A model generated the notes under the pieces. That model was given only the letters and a program-made list of their open reading frames with translations. It searched no databases and was not told the origin of the DNA. The position numbers and the translations under genes are program-made. 64,000 bases of DNA from Norana najaformis (taxonomy: Eukaryota > Annelida > Clitellata > Crassiclitellata > Hormogastridae), in contig OZ029916.1 in NCBI GenBank assembly GCA_964023275.1, positions 20,963,389 to 21,027,388 on the forward strand. The letters run 5' to 3'. Positions 23,201 through 35,900 of this stretch are shown here, piece after piece (position 1 is the first letter of the stretch; each line of letters begins with the position of its first letter).

Positions 23201-26200
23201 TCGACACAGAGCAGTTAAGCATCGACAAAATAGGCGGCCAGCATCGATTCGCAGACGGCCAGCATCGCCACAAAACCGGTCAGCATCGACACAGCCGGTC
23301 AGCATCGACTCGCAGCAGGCCAGAACCGACACAGCCGGTCAGCTTCGACACACAGCGGGCCAGCATCGACTCGCAGCCGGTCAGCATCAACTCGAAACCG
23401 GCCAGCATCGACACACACCCAGTCAGCGTCAACTCGCAGCAGGCCAGCATCGACACAGAGCCGGACAGCATCGACAAATAGGCGGTCAGCATCGACTCGC
23501 AGCCGACCAGCATCGACACATCCAGTCCGCATCGACTCGCAGAGAGCTAGCATCGACACGCAGCTGGCCAGCATCGACACAGAGCCGGTCAGCATCGACA
23601 AATAGGCGGCCAGCATCGATTCGCAGACGGCCAGCATCGCCACAAAGCCGATCAGCATCGACACATCCAATCCGCATCGACACGCAGCTGGCCAGCATCG
23701 ACACAGAGCCGGTCAGCATCGACAAATAGGCGACCAGCATCGACTCGCAGCCGGCCAGCATCGACACAGTCGGTCAGCATCGACACGCAGCCGGTCAGCA
23801 TTGGCTCGCAACCGGCCAGAATCGACTCGCAGCCGGTCAGCATCGACACGCTTCGGGCCAGAATCGACACCGCCGGCCAGCATCGACTCACAGCGGGCCA
23901 GCATCGACTCGTAGCCGGTCAGAATCGACACGCAGCCGTCCAGCATTGACACGCAGCCGGTCAGCATCGATAAATAGGCGGCCAGCATCGACTCGCAGCC
24001 GGCCAGCATCGACACAGTTGGTCAGCATCAACTCGCAGCCGGCCAGCATCGACACAGCCGATCAGCATTGACTCGCTTCGGGCCAGAATCGACACAGCCG
24101 GTCACCATCGACACGCAGCGGGCCAGCATCGACACAGAGCAGTTAAGCATCGACAAAATAGGCGGCCAGCATCGATTCGCAGACGGCCAGCATCGCCACA
24201 AAACCGGTCAGCATCGACACAGCCGGTCAGCATCGACTCGCAGCAGGCCAGAACCGACACAGCCGGTCAGCTTCGACACACAGCGGGCCAGCATCGACTC
24301 GCAGCCGGTCAGCATCAACTCGAAACCGGCCAGCATCGACACACACCCAGTCAGCGTCAACTCGCAGCAGGCCAGCATCGACACAGAGCCGGACAGCATC
24401 GACAAATAGGCGGTCAGCATCGACTCGCAGCCGACCAGCATCGACACATCCAGTCCGCATCGACTCGCAGAGAGCTAGCATCGACACGCAGCTGGCCAGC
24501 ATCGACACAGAGCCGGTCAGCATCGACAAATAGGCGGCCAGCATCGATTCGCAGACGGCCAGCATCGCCACAAAGCCGATCAGCATCGACTCGTAGCAAT
24601 CCAGCATCGACACTGCCGATCAGTATCGACTCACAGAGGGCTAGCATCGACTCGCAGCCGGTCAGCATCGACTCGAAACCGGCCAGCATCGACACACAGC
24701 CGGTCAGCATCAACACACAGCCGGTCAGCAACGAAACAGTCGGTCAGCATCGACACACAGCCGATCAGCATCGACACGCAGCCGGCCATCATCAACTCGC
24801 AGCAGTCCAGCATCGACACAGCCGGTCAGCTTCGACACACAGCGGGCCAGCATCGACTCGCAGCCGGTCAGCCCCGACTCGAAACCGGCCAGCATCGACA
24901 CACACCCAGTCAGCGTCAACTCGCAGCAGGCCAGCATCGACACAGAGCCGGACAGCATCGACAAATAGGCGGTCAGCATCGACTCGCAGCCGACCAGCAT
25001 CGACACATCCAATCCGCATCGACACGCAGCTGGCCAGCATCGACACAGAGCCGGTCAGCATCGACAAATAGGCGGTCAGCATCGACTCGCAGCCGACCAG
25101 CATCGACACATCCAGTCCCCATCGACACGCAGCTGGCCAGCATCGACACAGAGCCGGTCAGCATCGACAAATAGGCGGCCAGTATCGATTAGCAGACACC
25201 CAGCATCGCCACAAAGCCGGTCAGCATCGACTCGTAGCAATCCAGCATCGACACTGCCGGTCAGTATCGACTCACAAAGTGCTAGCATCGACTCGCAGCC
25301 GGTCAGCATCGACTCGAAACCGGCCAGCATCGAATCGCAGCGAGCCAGCATCGACACACAGCCGGTCAGCAACGAAACAGTCGGTCAGCATCGACACACA
25401 GCCCATCAACATCGACACGCAGCCGGCCAGAATCGACTCGCAGCCGGTCAGCATCGATACGCTTCGGGCCAGAATCGACACAGCCGGCCAGCATCGACTC
25501 CCAGCGTGCCAGCATCGACACGCAGCCGGTCAGCATCGATAAATAGGCGGCCAGCATCGACTCGCAGCCGGCCAGCATCGACACAGTCGGTCAGCATCAA
25601 CTCGCAGCCGGCCAGCATCGACACAGCCGATCAGCATTGACTCGCAACCGGCCAGAATCGACTCGCAGCCGGTCAGCATCGACACGCTTAGGGCCAGAAT
25701 CGACACAGCCGGCCAGCATCGACTCCCAGCGTGCCAGCATCGACTCGCAGCCTGTCAGCATCGAATCGTAGCCGGTCAAAATCGACACGCAGCCGTCCAG
25801 CATTGACACGCAGCCGGTCAGAATCAATAAATAGTCGGCCAGCATCGACTCAGAGCGGGCCAGCATCGACTCGCAGCCGGTCAGCATCGACTCGAAACCG
25901 GCCAGCATCGACACACAGCCGGTCAGCATCAACACACAGCCGGTCAGCAACGAAACAGTCGGTCAGCATCGACACACAGCCGATCAGCATCGACACGCAG
26001 CCGGCCATCATCAACTCGCAGCAGTCCAGCATCGACACAGCCGGTCAGCTTCGACACACAGCGGGCCAGCATCGACTCGCAGCCGGTCAGCCCCGACTCG
26101 AAACCGGCCAGCATCGACACACACCCAGTCAGCGTCAACTCGCAGCAGGCCAGCATCGACACAGAGCCGGACAGCATCGACAAATAGGCGGTCAGCATCG

Positions 26201-29200
26201 ACTCGCAGCCGACCAGCATCGACACATCCAGTCCACATCGACACGCAGCTGGCCAGCATCGACACAGAGCCGGTCAGCATCGACAAATAGGCGGCCAGCA
26301 TCGATTAGCAGACGGCCAGCATCGCCACAAAGCCGGTCAGCATCGACTCGTAGCAATCCAGCATCGACACTGCCGGTCAGTATCGACTCACAAAGTGCTA
26401 GCATCGACTCGCAGCCGGTCAGCATCGACTCGAAACCGGCCAGCATCGAATCGCAGCGAGCCAGCATCGACACACAGCCGGTCAGCAACGAAACAGTCGG
26501 TCAGCATCGACACACAGCCCATCAACATCGACACGCAGCCGGCCAGCATCGACACGCAGCCGTCCAGCATTGACACGCAGCCGGTCAGCATCGATAAATA
26601 GGCGGCCAGCATCGACACGCAGCCGGCCATCATCAACTCGCAGCAGTCCAGCATCGACACAGCCGGTCAGCTTCGACACACAGCGGGCCAGCATCGACTC
26701 GCAGCCGGTCAGCCCCGACTCGAAACCGGCCAGCATCGACACACACCCAGTCAGCGTCAACTCGCAGCAGGCCAGCATCGACACAGAGCCGGACAGCATC
26801 GACAAATAGGCGGTCAGCATCGACTCGCAGCCGACCAGCATCGACACATCCAGTCCGCATCGACACGCAGCTGGCCAGCATCGACACAGAGCCGGTCAGC
26901 ATCGACAAATAGGCGCCCAGCATCGATTCGCAGACGGCCAGCATCGCCACAAAGCCGGTCAGCATCGACTCGTAGCAATCCAGCATCGACACTGCCGGTC
27001 AGTATCGACTCACAGCGGGCCAGCATCGACACAGTCGGTCAGCATCGACACGCAGCCGTCCAGCATTGACACGCAGCCGGTCAGCATCGATAAATAGGCG
27101 GCCAGCATCGACTCGCAGCCGGCCAGCATCGACACAGTTGGTCAGCATCAACTCGCAGCCGGCCAGCATCGACACAGCCGATCAGCATTGACTCGCAACC
27201 GGCCAGAATCGACTCGCAGCCGGTCAGCATCGACACGCTTCGGGCCAGAATCGACACAGCCGGCCAGCATCGACTCCCAGCGTGCCAGCATCGACTCGCA
27301 GCCGGTCAGCATCGACTCGAAACCGGCCAGCATCGACACACAGCCGGTCAGCATCGACAAATAGGCGGCCAGCATCGAATCGCAGCGGGCCAGCATCGAC
27401 ACACAGCCGGTCAGCAACGAAACCGTCGGTCAGCATCAACTCGCAGCCGACCAGCATCGACACAGCCGATCAGCATTGACTCGCAACCGGCCAGAATCGA
27501 CTCGCAGCCGGTCAGCATCGATACGCTTCGGGCCAGAATCGACACAGCCGGCCAGCATCGACTCCCAGCGTGCCAGCATCGACACGCAGCCGGTCAGCAT
27601 CGATAAATAGGCGGCCAGCATCGACTCGCAGCCGGCCAGCATCGACACAGTCGGTCAGCATCAACTCGCAGCCGGCCAGCATCGACACAGCCGATCAGCA
27701 TTGACTCGCAACCGGCCAGAATCGACTCGCAGCCGGTCAGCATCGACACGCTTAGGGCCAGAATCGACACAGCCGGCCAGCATCGACTCCCAGCGTGCCA
27801 GCATCGACTCGCAGCCTGTCAGCATCGAATCGTAGCCGGTCAAAATCGACACGCAGCCGTCCAGCATTGACACGCAGCCGGTCAGAATCAATAAATAGTC
27901 GGCCAGCATCGACTCAGAGCGGGCCAGCATCGACTCGTAGCCGGTCAGAATCGACTCGCAGCCGGCCAGCATTGACACGCAGCCGGTCAGCATCGATAAA
28001 TAGGCGGCCAGCATCGACTCACAGCGGGCCAGCATCACTCGTAGCCGGTCAGAATCGACACGCAGCCGTCCAGCATTGACACGCAGCCGGTCAGCATCGA
28101 TAAATAGGCGGCCAGCATCGACTCGCAGCCGGCCAGCATCGACACAGTCGGTCAGCATCAACTCGCAGCCGGCCAGCATCGACACAGCCGATCAGCATTG
28201 ACTCGCAACCGGCCAGAATCGACTCGCTGCCGGACAGCATCGACACGCTTAGGGCCAGAATCGACACAGCCGGCCAGCATCGACTCCCAGCGTGCCAGCA
28301 TCGACTCGCAGCCGGTCAGCATCGACTCGAAACCGGCCAGCATCGACACACAGCCGGTCAGCATCGACAAATAGGCGGCCCGCATCGAATCGCAGCGGGC
28401 CAGCATCGACACACAGCCGGTCAGCAACGAAACAGTCGGTCAGCATCGACACACAGCCGATCAACATCGACACGCAGCCGGCCAGCATCGACTCGCAGCC
28501 GGTCAGCATCGACTCACAGCGGGCCAGCATTGACACGCAGCCGGTCAGCATCGATAAATAGGCGACCAGCATCGACTCGCAGCCGGCCAGCATCGACACA
28601 GTCGGTCAGCATCGACACGCAGCCGGTCAGCATTGGCTCGCAACCGGCCAGAATCGACTCGCAGCCGGTCAGCATCGACACGCTTCGGGCCAGAATCGAC
28701 ACAGCCGGCCAGCATCGACTCGTAGCCGGTCAGAATCGACACGCAGCCGTCCAGCATTGACACGCAGCCGGTCAGCATCGATAAATAGGCGGCCAGCATC
28801 GACTCGCAGCCGGCCAGCATCGACACAGTTGGTCAGCATCAACTCGCAGCCGTCCAGCATTGACACGCAGCCGGTTAGCATCGATAAATAGGCGGCCAGC
28901 ATCGACTCGCAGCCGGCCAGCATCGACACAGTCGGTCAGCATCAACTCGCAGCCGGCCAGCATCGAGACTGCCGATCAGCATTGACTCGCAACCGGCCAG
29001 AAGCGACTCGCAGCCGGTCAGCATCGACACGCTTAGGGCCAGAATCGACACAGCCGGCCAGCATCGACTCCCAGCGTGCCAGCATCGACTCGCAGCCGGC
29101 CAGCATCGACAAGCAGCCGGTCAGCATCGACACACATCCGGTCAGCATCAACTCGCAGACGGGCCAGCATCGACACATCCGGTCAGCATCAACACAGCCG

Positions 29201-29412
29201 GCCAGCATCGACACAGAGCCGGCCAGCATCGGCACACAGCCCCGCAGCATCGACTCGCAGCCGGCCAGCATCGACACAGCCGGCCAGCATCGACACAGAG
29301 CCGGCCAGCATCGGCACACGGCCCCACCAGCATCGACTCGCAGCCGACCAGCATCGACACAGCCGGCCAGCATCGATATACAGCCGTCCAGGATCGAATC
29401 ATAGCCGGCCAA
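17280..29412. repeat. 12-kb GC-rich minisatellite (21-bp unit with 18-bp variants)
   Basis: The array is built from CAGCCGGTCAGCATCGACACG (21 bp, in two parts: CAGCCGGTCAGCATCG and ACACG). Variants include GCCGGCCAGCATCGACTC, an 18-bp form lacking CGC (CCGGTCAGCATCGACACA), and a GATAAATAGGCGGCC variant. Units are diverged from one another in the left and right thirds. The middle is organised into larger near-identical blocks (listed separately). No reading frame is open across it: the longest open frames are 268-280 codons of pure repeat, and AAATAG in one variant stops two plus-strand frames. I read it as non-coding tandem repeat in the intergenic region between the LAR and TATDN1 genes. Confidence 0.97.
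19100..24060. repeat. Higher-order repeat of about 2,457 bp, two tandem copies plus start of a third
   Basis: Landmark phrases recur at a fixed offset of 2,457 bp: for example 19112 and 21569, 19252 and 21709, 20017 and 22474, 20823 and 23280. This equals 117 units of 21 bp. The next step (21569 to 24068) is 2,499 bp, because two 21-bp units with the GATAAATAGGCGG variant near 23968 are absent from the earlier copy near 21510. Within one copy, a segment also recurs at 1,571 and 886 bp, which add up to 2,457. Confidence 0.93.
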
Positions 29413-29415
29413 CAT

Positions 29416-29575
29416 CCACATATTATATTTGGCCAAACAGCTGGTTGCTAGTTGTCAGTAGTCTTACGGTGCGCGCGCTGTTTGAATTCTGATCGCTTGC
29501 CTTTTTGAGGGATGCTTGATACAGGTGTAAAACATGAAAAAACACCTACATCTTCTGGTCGGTGGCCGCGGCTAT
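29416..29575. repeat. Right copy of the direct repeat flanking the minisatellite
   Basis: Counterpart of 17100-17240, immediately after the last recognisable unit. It continues into AACACCTACATCTTCTGGTC and GGTGGCCGCGGC, matching CACCTCCATCTAATGGTC at the left end. Confidence 0.8.
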
Positions 29576-30059
29576 ATCATATGAGTCGGTCTGCTATGTA
29601 AGAAGCATATAGTACAGACACTCTTGGTTAGTAGGCTTATTTTATTCTTGCAGACTAGTGTGTTTGACTTGATAGCTCTATACTCTTTATATTCAACCGT
29701 TTACAATTAAATAATTCACACAATAATTATCCGCCCGCGGTTTTTTGGCGTCAAAAACAGCTTGTGAACGATTTAAGACATAAAGGTTAAACGAATAAAA
29801 TTGAGACTGCTGTCATTGGATAGAAAATGCAAACCGTCATGTTAAAGGCACTTTTATATGTCATGACAAATCTTAAAACGTTGTCTGCAATATGCGAACG
29901 TGCTTGAGGAAAATATCCTCACAAGGGTGGAAAATTATTCGCGTAAGCCAACTCTCATGTCCATTTAACAACTGCAGACGTGGTAAATGATGAGATGTAT
30001 AGAAGTTGAATTATATTTAATGTATATACCCACAAAATTATGTGATTCTGTCAATTCTT

Positions 30060-30290
30060 TGAAGTCACTCATGAGGTCTTAACCTAAGACTCATCTCTTT
30101 CAACTCGCTTATCCACTGTAGCCTAACTTCTGGTTTTTCTGACTTATAGGAATTCGATTTATGCTTCTACAATGGATTATGTATTTGATTACGATTTCTC
30201 AGTTGCATCGACCATCGACTGATGTCTTGGGCATTGTGATAACGGCGCTATAGAAGTCATTAGATTAGATTTTCAAGACAGTCCAGGAAT
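30060..30290 (+). mobile_element. Non-LTR retrotransposon 3' end with ATTAGATT tail
   Basis: TCATCTCTTTCAACTCGCTT, ATCGACTGATGTCTTGGGCA and GATAACGGCGCTATAGAAGT precede the tail ATTAGATTAGATT at about 30263. It is the same family as 53090-53545, which still shows the ORF2 end. The 5' part is missing. Confidence 0.65.
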
Positions 30291-31480
30291 TGACCACGCA
30301 GGTTTTTAAAGCCTAATTGACGTGCATTGGAAGAAATCAACCTGGATCATGTGTACGATCGTTGGCAATTGCACAAAGGGTCGTCCATTAAGGACATCCG
30401 AAAAGGGCGGAAGAAGGGGTCACCCAAATGCAGACAAGCGGGAGCTATGCCCAAATGAGGGTGTCCAAATCTAAATTGTTATTTCTGTACACTCTGTACC
30501 TTAAACACCAACTTCTGTCAGACAGCAGTCTGTACCACATCGGATCTAATTAGATCAGATCTAATTGCTGGATGCAGCAGTATCAAAGTAACTCACTACA
30601 TAGCTCAATTAGCCCTGCAAGATCAACAGGGAAGCCCAATCCATATGCCTTAGTGCTCCGCTGGAGTGCGGACGTCGGCAAAGAGGATGGGCGGTAATGC
30701 CAAATGCTGACAAATGCAGAGAAGATTAGGGAGGGTCGATTGTAAGTCTTTTCTCTAATGTCCTCTATGGACGATCGAAAATACAAACTAGAGATAATCC
30801 TAATATAAATTTAACTTGTTCTGATCGTCTTTCTTTCTATACAATGCAAATTTATAGACTTTTAGTTTAGGCTTACACAGACCATAGCTCAGGTCTCAGA
30901 TGTTGCTGCTCACGCGGTACGCCAGTGCGCGCACGAAGAAAAAAATAGAGGGAACATCGGTAGTTATATAAGAACACGCAAGAGTGAGGTAAGAGGATAA
31001 GCGAGCAGAGCGGTCTGATAGGGTGGTAAACAGTTTGCGAAGATAATTAGGTCGGGAAATTGGAGAGTTATAGGTTAGGGAGAGAACTAAGTGAAAGCGT
31101 TTAGGGATTTTCAGTGGGTGGGGTACTTACAGGAAAGGATTGATATGATGATGCTGAGATAGAGAAAGGTATGATTTATTTATACGCTACCGGGAAGCTG
31201 GTTTTCACGACGTTGGCCTACATGTAGCTTTTTGCGCTGAAAAATATTCGCAGATAAAAATTACAAAATCTAAAGGCTGTATGACATCGTTGATCTACGT
31301 CATTAACGTAACTTCTAATGGTGGACACATACTACTATCTTTAATTAACAAATGCCAAATAAGTTTTCAGCGACGAGGTCAGATTTTAAGTCAATAGAAG
31401 CCTCTGGCCTTAACGTTACATATTATTGGAAGCAGCTGGCCTTCCCGTTTTAAAATAGAAGGCTCTGGTTTGAGTCAGAG
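30290..31480. other. Region upstream of TATDN1, no gene identified
   Basis: Mixed sequence with a local CpG-containing patch at 30900-30945 (CACGCGGTACGCCAGTGCGCGC) and A/G-rich sequence at 31000-31170. It could include the TATDN1 promoter, but no core promoter element is certain. There is no recognisable coding sequence. Confidence 0.35.
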
Positions 31481-31609
31481 CCTGGTTTGAGTTGGCTGGT
31501 TTTGAGTCGAAGACTTTTAAGGACAATCCGCAAGTCATGGCGCTTGATTGAGATTAACCAGTTAACATCATTCAGTATTAGTTTTTGTAGTTTGTTAAAG
31601 ATCGAAGCG

Positions 31610-32857
31610 ATGGCGAAATGTGTCGGTTTAATAAAACCTATGCTTCGGTGTATTGGTAGGTTGTGCATTTTAAGTAAAGAAAGGTATAATTATTATATGT
31701 AAGTAAAGTTTTGTAACGCTGTAAAGTTTCATAATATAGAAGGACCTTAAACTTTTAGAAACCCATCTAAATCGCGATTCAGCGATTTCTGCAACGATGT
31801 AAATTATTTACTTACATTTTAAAGAGGTAACTTCAGTTAAGTAAACATATTCGTTATCCAACCATCAGCGATGCGATTTCTTAGAGTAAGCTTTCATTGG
31901 ATCTGAAGAAATGCTTATGGTATGTCAGTGGTGGCACTTGATTTTCAAAAATGAAGGGGAAGAGCGTGTAAGGGGGGACAACAGTTCCAGTCCATGACCA
32001 CTGACATATCCAAAGGCTGTACTTAACTGTGCGCCAAAAATTCACCGTTTGTTTTAGTCATTACAACTTTTATGTGTTGTTTTGTGTCACAAAAACTTTA
32101 TCATCATACCACAACTTTCCAGACTTTTATAAACATTGTGTGTAACCAAAATTTTGCTTTCCTTTTTTTGTCAGCTGTTTGGGGTATGCTTTTTGGTTTT
32201 GCATTATTCGAATTGACTTTTTTCATCCCTTTTTCAGTACTGTTAATGACAGTGCCCTTTTTGTCTAAATGATCCATATTCCAATGTTTACAAGTGACCT
32301 ATAATTGTGGGAATGCATAGGTAGCCAAAGGCTCGGTTGAGCCGTGGGCTTTCCTGTAGAACAGCCACTGCAGTCATTTGTGCATCATGATGTTAAAACT
32401 TTTAGGCAGGCTTCAAATGCCCAATGCTATTTTAAAGACTGCTGTGTTACTTTTTGTTACTTGCTTCCATTCTCTCTATGACTGGTTTCGTTGTACTGAC
32501 TGATGATGTTGACGAACATCTACCTAATTCATGGAACAATGCAGATATCGGAGCAAACCTAACTGGTAAGTTGAGCAGGTTTTTCTGCACAAAGGAAGGA
32601 AGCATATTGGGAATTATTGAAACAACAGATACACTGACATACAGTTTGTAGAACTTTGTAGGTTTAATTTGATTGTATTACATGAGGTCATCTGATAAGC
32701 TGCATACACAGACATCCACAGATGTACTGTTTTCTGTTTATTTCAAAGATGATAAATTCTAAAAACTTTTCACTGTAGGCTTCTCCTTTTCTTGCACATT
32801 CTTTGGCCTTGAAGCACTTTGTTACCCAAAGTTTTGTCTTCATTTTTTTAAGTAACG

Positions 32858-32910
<53 letters not shown>

Positions 32911-35900
32911 ATGTTCATAGTTTGGTCTGCAGTAGATATTGGATTAATGATAATATGTGAGAGTGCTGAAATGCACATCAACAAATGCATGGGCATTTCA
33001 ATTATAATTATAATTTTCAGATCCTATGTTCCGGGGTGTATATCATGGCTCTGTCAAACACAAAGGTAAATTTGAGACAGTCTTTTAAATTGATAGCTAT
33101 TAGATTTAATAAATGTGATGGCATTTTGGGAAAGACATGTTAGGATAATGTTCTTGCACATACAAGTTGAATTGGACTGTATTTGGTAACCATAATGAAA
33201 GTGTTTCATGTTTCACTTGTATACATTGTTGTTATGGCATTAGTGAATGACACGGGCATAATTCATCTTTTCAGAGATTTGAGATGATTTTTTGGTTTAT
33301 TGTATATGCATGTTTAAAAATCAACATTGTGTGAACATGTTATTAGACGACTTTCAAGATGTCCTTAAACGGTCGTGGGATACTGGAGTTGAAAAGGTAT
33401 CCTGTTATTGCCATTGCTTTAGTTGGAATTTTAACAGTATTGTATAATCAGTACAGTGGAGACCTGTTTAAATGTGACCCTTTTATGCACAAATCCGCTT
33501 AGCAAGTGGTTATGCCATGGCTACTAACGATGGCTATTTAACACACAAAATATGTTAACACACGTTACTAGAACTTGCTGTGTAGCACTACTTGTTGCTC
33601 ATCAACTTACATAGCATCTGTTGGAAGTCTAGAACAGAAACATGCTTGAGCCAACTGGATTTTCCTCTTCCTTTGACTACTGACATTGGTAAAGTCAAGT
33701 TATGCAGCTTACTCATAGATAGATTGCAAATGAGGAATATAACATATAGAGTATTTAAAGAATTTATTAACTTAATATAAAGACAGAGGAAAAGCATCAA
33801 TGTTCTTACAGTGTAGAAGAATAGCTAGCAGCAATGGAGCAAGTGAATAGTGAAGAACCCCAAAGTTTCAAAAGATATTGGAGTTGCTGAATCTGCTCTC
33901 AGAGGATGGCTGAACAAATCTAAACAGAAAAGCTTTGATACAAAATATCGAATCTACCGGAGGGCTTGAGCAGAAACATGTGCACTATTCTGCAAAGCCC
34001 AAAACAGACAAAGCCATGAACTTGTTGTTTGCTCAGAAAAAGGCATAAAGGAATGCTGCTAAGTGGCCCAGTTCTGCAAGCCCAAGTGATAACATTTGGA
34101 AACTTAAAGGGGGGATGATAATTTCAAGCTAGCAAGGTCTTTACAAGTCCCTTTAAGAAGTGTCATTGCCTAGCGCAGATGTCAATTTCTGGAGATCGAC
34201 GATCAGCTGATGAATCCTCTGCAAACGCATTTCCTCTCAAGTTAAAATCTGTTTTAGAAAATGAGGGCTACCGCAAAGAACAACTATATAATTGTAATGA
34301 AATGGCTCTGTTTGCCAAAATGCTACCTGACAAAACTTGAACCTTTAACCACGAGACAGGGAAAACAGCTGCATTAAACTTGAGATCAAATCTTTGATTG
34401 TGTTACATCAGCATTCGTGTTAAGTGATGCATGTTTTAAGGAGATTCTGGTGTATTAATGAAAGTTTTACTTGAAATGTGCAGAGGCAAGCTCTTATGTT
34501 CTTTATTTTTCAGATAATCGTAACAGGGGGTAGTCTGAATGACAGCAAAGAAGCCCTGGCAATAGCACAAATGCATGGTTAGTTCCCGAGCAATGTGATA
34601 GTTTCACATGTTAGCATTTCCTTTAAAGAGTACTGGTATTTTCATATCTTGAGCAAGTGCTGCTTAGCTTGTCTGCAGCTTTATTGAACCATATGCTATA
34701 AATAGACTTGAAAGATTGCTTTTATCTAATTTGAATAGGGAGGTAAAGCTAAAATCCTCAGTATTGGAACTCTTTTCCTGCAACTTTTCATTCTGCTCAG
34801 TCTCCAGTGTCACTTCAGGCTCTACTTAATACTTATCTTTTTGCTTATAACTCCCATAGGCTGCCTTTCTGTTTCAGATGAATGAATTTCTAGGTATTTA
34901 CCACACTGCGGCTTGATTTTGGTGCGCCATCAATTGATGGCCCTTACTGTAATTGGTGGGCATTCTCTTTGAGAACATCTTCTCTTTGCATTCTGATACT
35001 GGTTACCTCAATACCAGCAACCCTCAAGATGGGAGCACCTCAGAGAATATTTTGTATGAGGTGCTATATCAGTTTTGCTATTATATACACTTAATTTGTA
35101 TAGGCAGGATGGCTTGACAAATATGGTAGCTGGATTTCATGTATTAATTACTTAGCATTAATCAAAGTTAAAACAAAAAACGGTGCATAATTAGTAGTAC
35201 TTTGTGAATATTTCTAACTAAATTTGTTTCCATGGGAATGACTAGTATTGTATCTTGTTTCTATTGTGAGATTAATTGAAACCGTTGTAATTTTTGTTTT
35301 ATAGTTGAGACAAATGTAAGGGGATTAATTGCCCATAGAGGAATTATCAGTAAAAAGAACTAACATGATTTGAGTCATTAGCTTGCATATTGTCTAGCAT
35401 AAGGATATGCTTTTTGTCTGCAGAAAGACTTTACAGTACAGTCGGTTGTCATCCTACTCGTTGTCAGGAGTTTGAATCCGGGGGAAATCCTGGTGAATAC
35501 ATGGAAAGCCTTCTGCAATTAGCAACTGAAAATCAGGGCAAGGTAGTTGCCATTGGTGAATGTGGTCTAGGTAAGCTAATTACATCTCTTGAAATATCTA
35601 TATGTATAGCTATATTACAGGAAACAGCATTTTAATATAATTAAATGTAATCAGGCATCTATTAGTGTAGTAGTTAGCCTGCCAGAGTTTGCAGGTTCAA
35701 ATCTCCACTCAGCTACGACCATATTTTCAGGACTGTAAGTTGTGGTTTTTTACATGAACTTCTAGAGGTGCATGTTATTGAAAGGGGTGACTAGATATGA
35801 ACTGTTCATAAATTTTGGACTACCCTTGTATATAATCTGTAGTACTGAAAAGATGAATAAAAGTAAAAGATATTAAAATGTATTCTCCGTGCTGATGATG

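Noticed and set aside
17280-29412. CRISPR-like array
   Set aside because: There are no unique spacers between constant repeats, the period is 18-21 bp, and the genome is clearly eukaryotic.
17256-29492. Dozens of open frames of 60-280 codons on both strands inside the minisatellite
   Set aside because: All are made of the same short repeat, occur in several frames and strands at once, lack any start context or splice support, and end at repeat-variant stops. I treat them as by-products of a repeat whose unit is a multiple of three.
31487-31610. Upstream in-frame ATG of TATDN1 giving a 41-residue N-terminal extension
   Set aside because: Human TATDN1 starts only a few residues before DIGANL. 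The ATG at 31610 has better context and gives a normal length.
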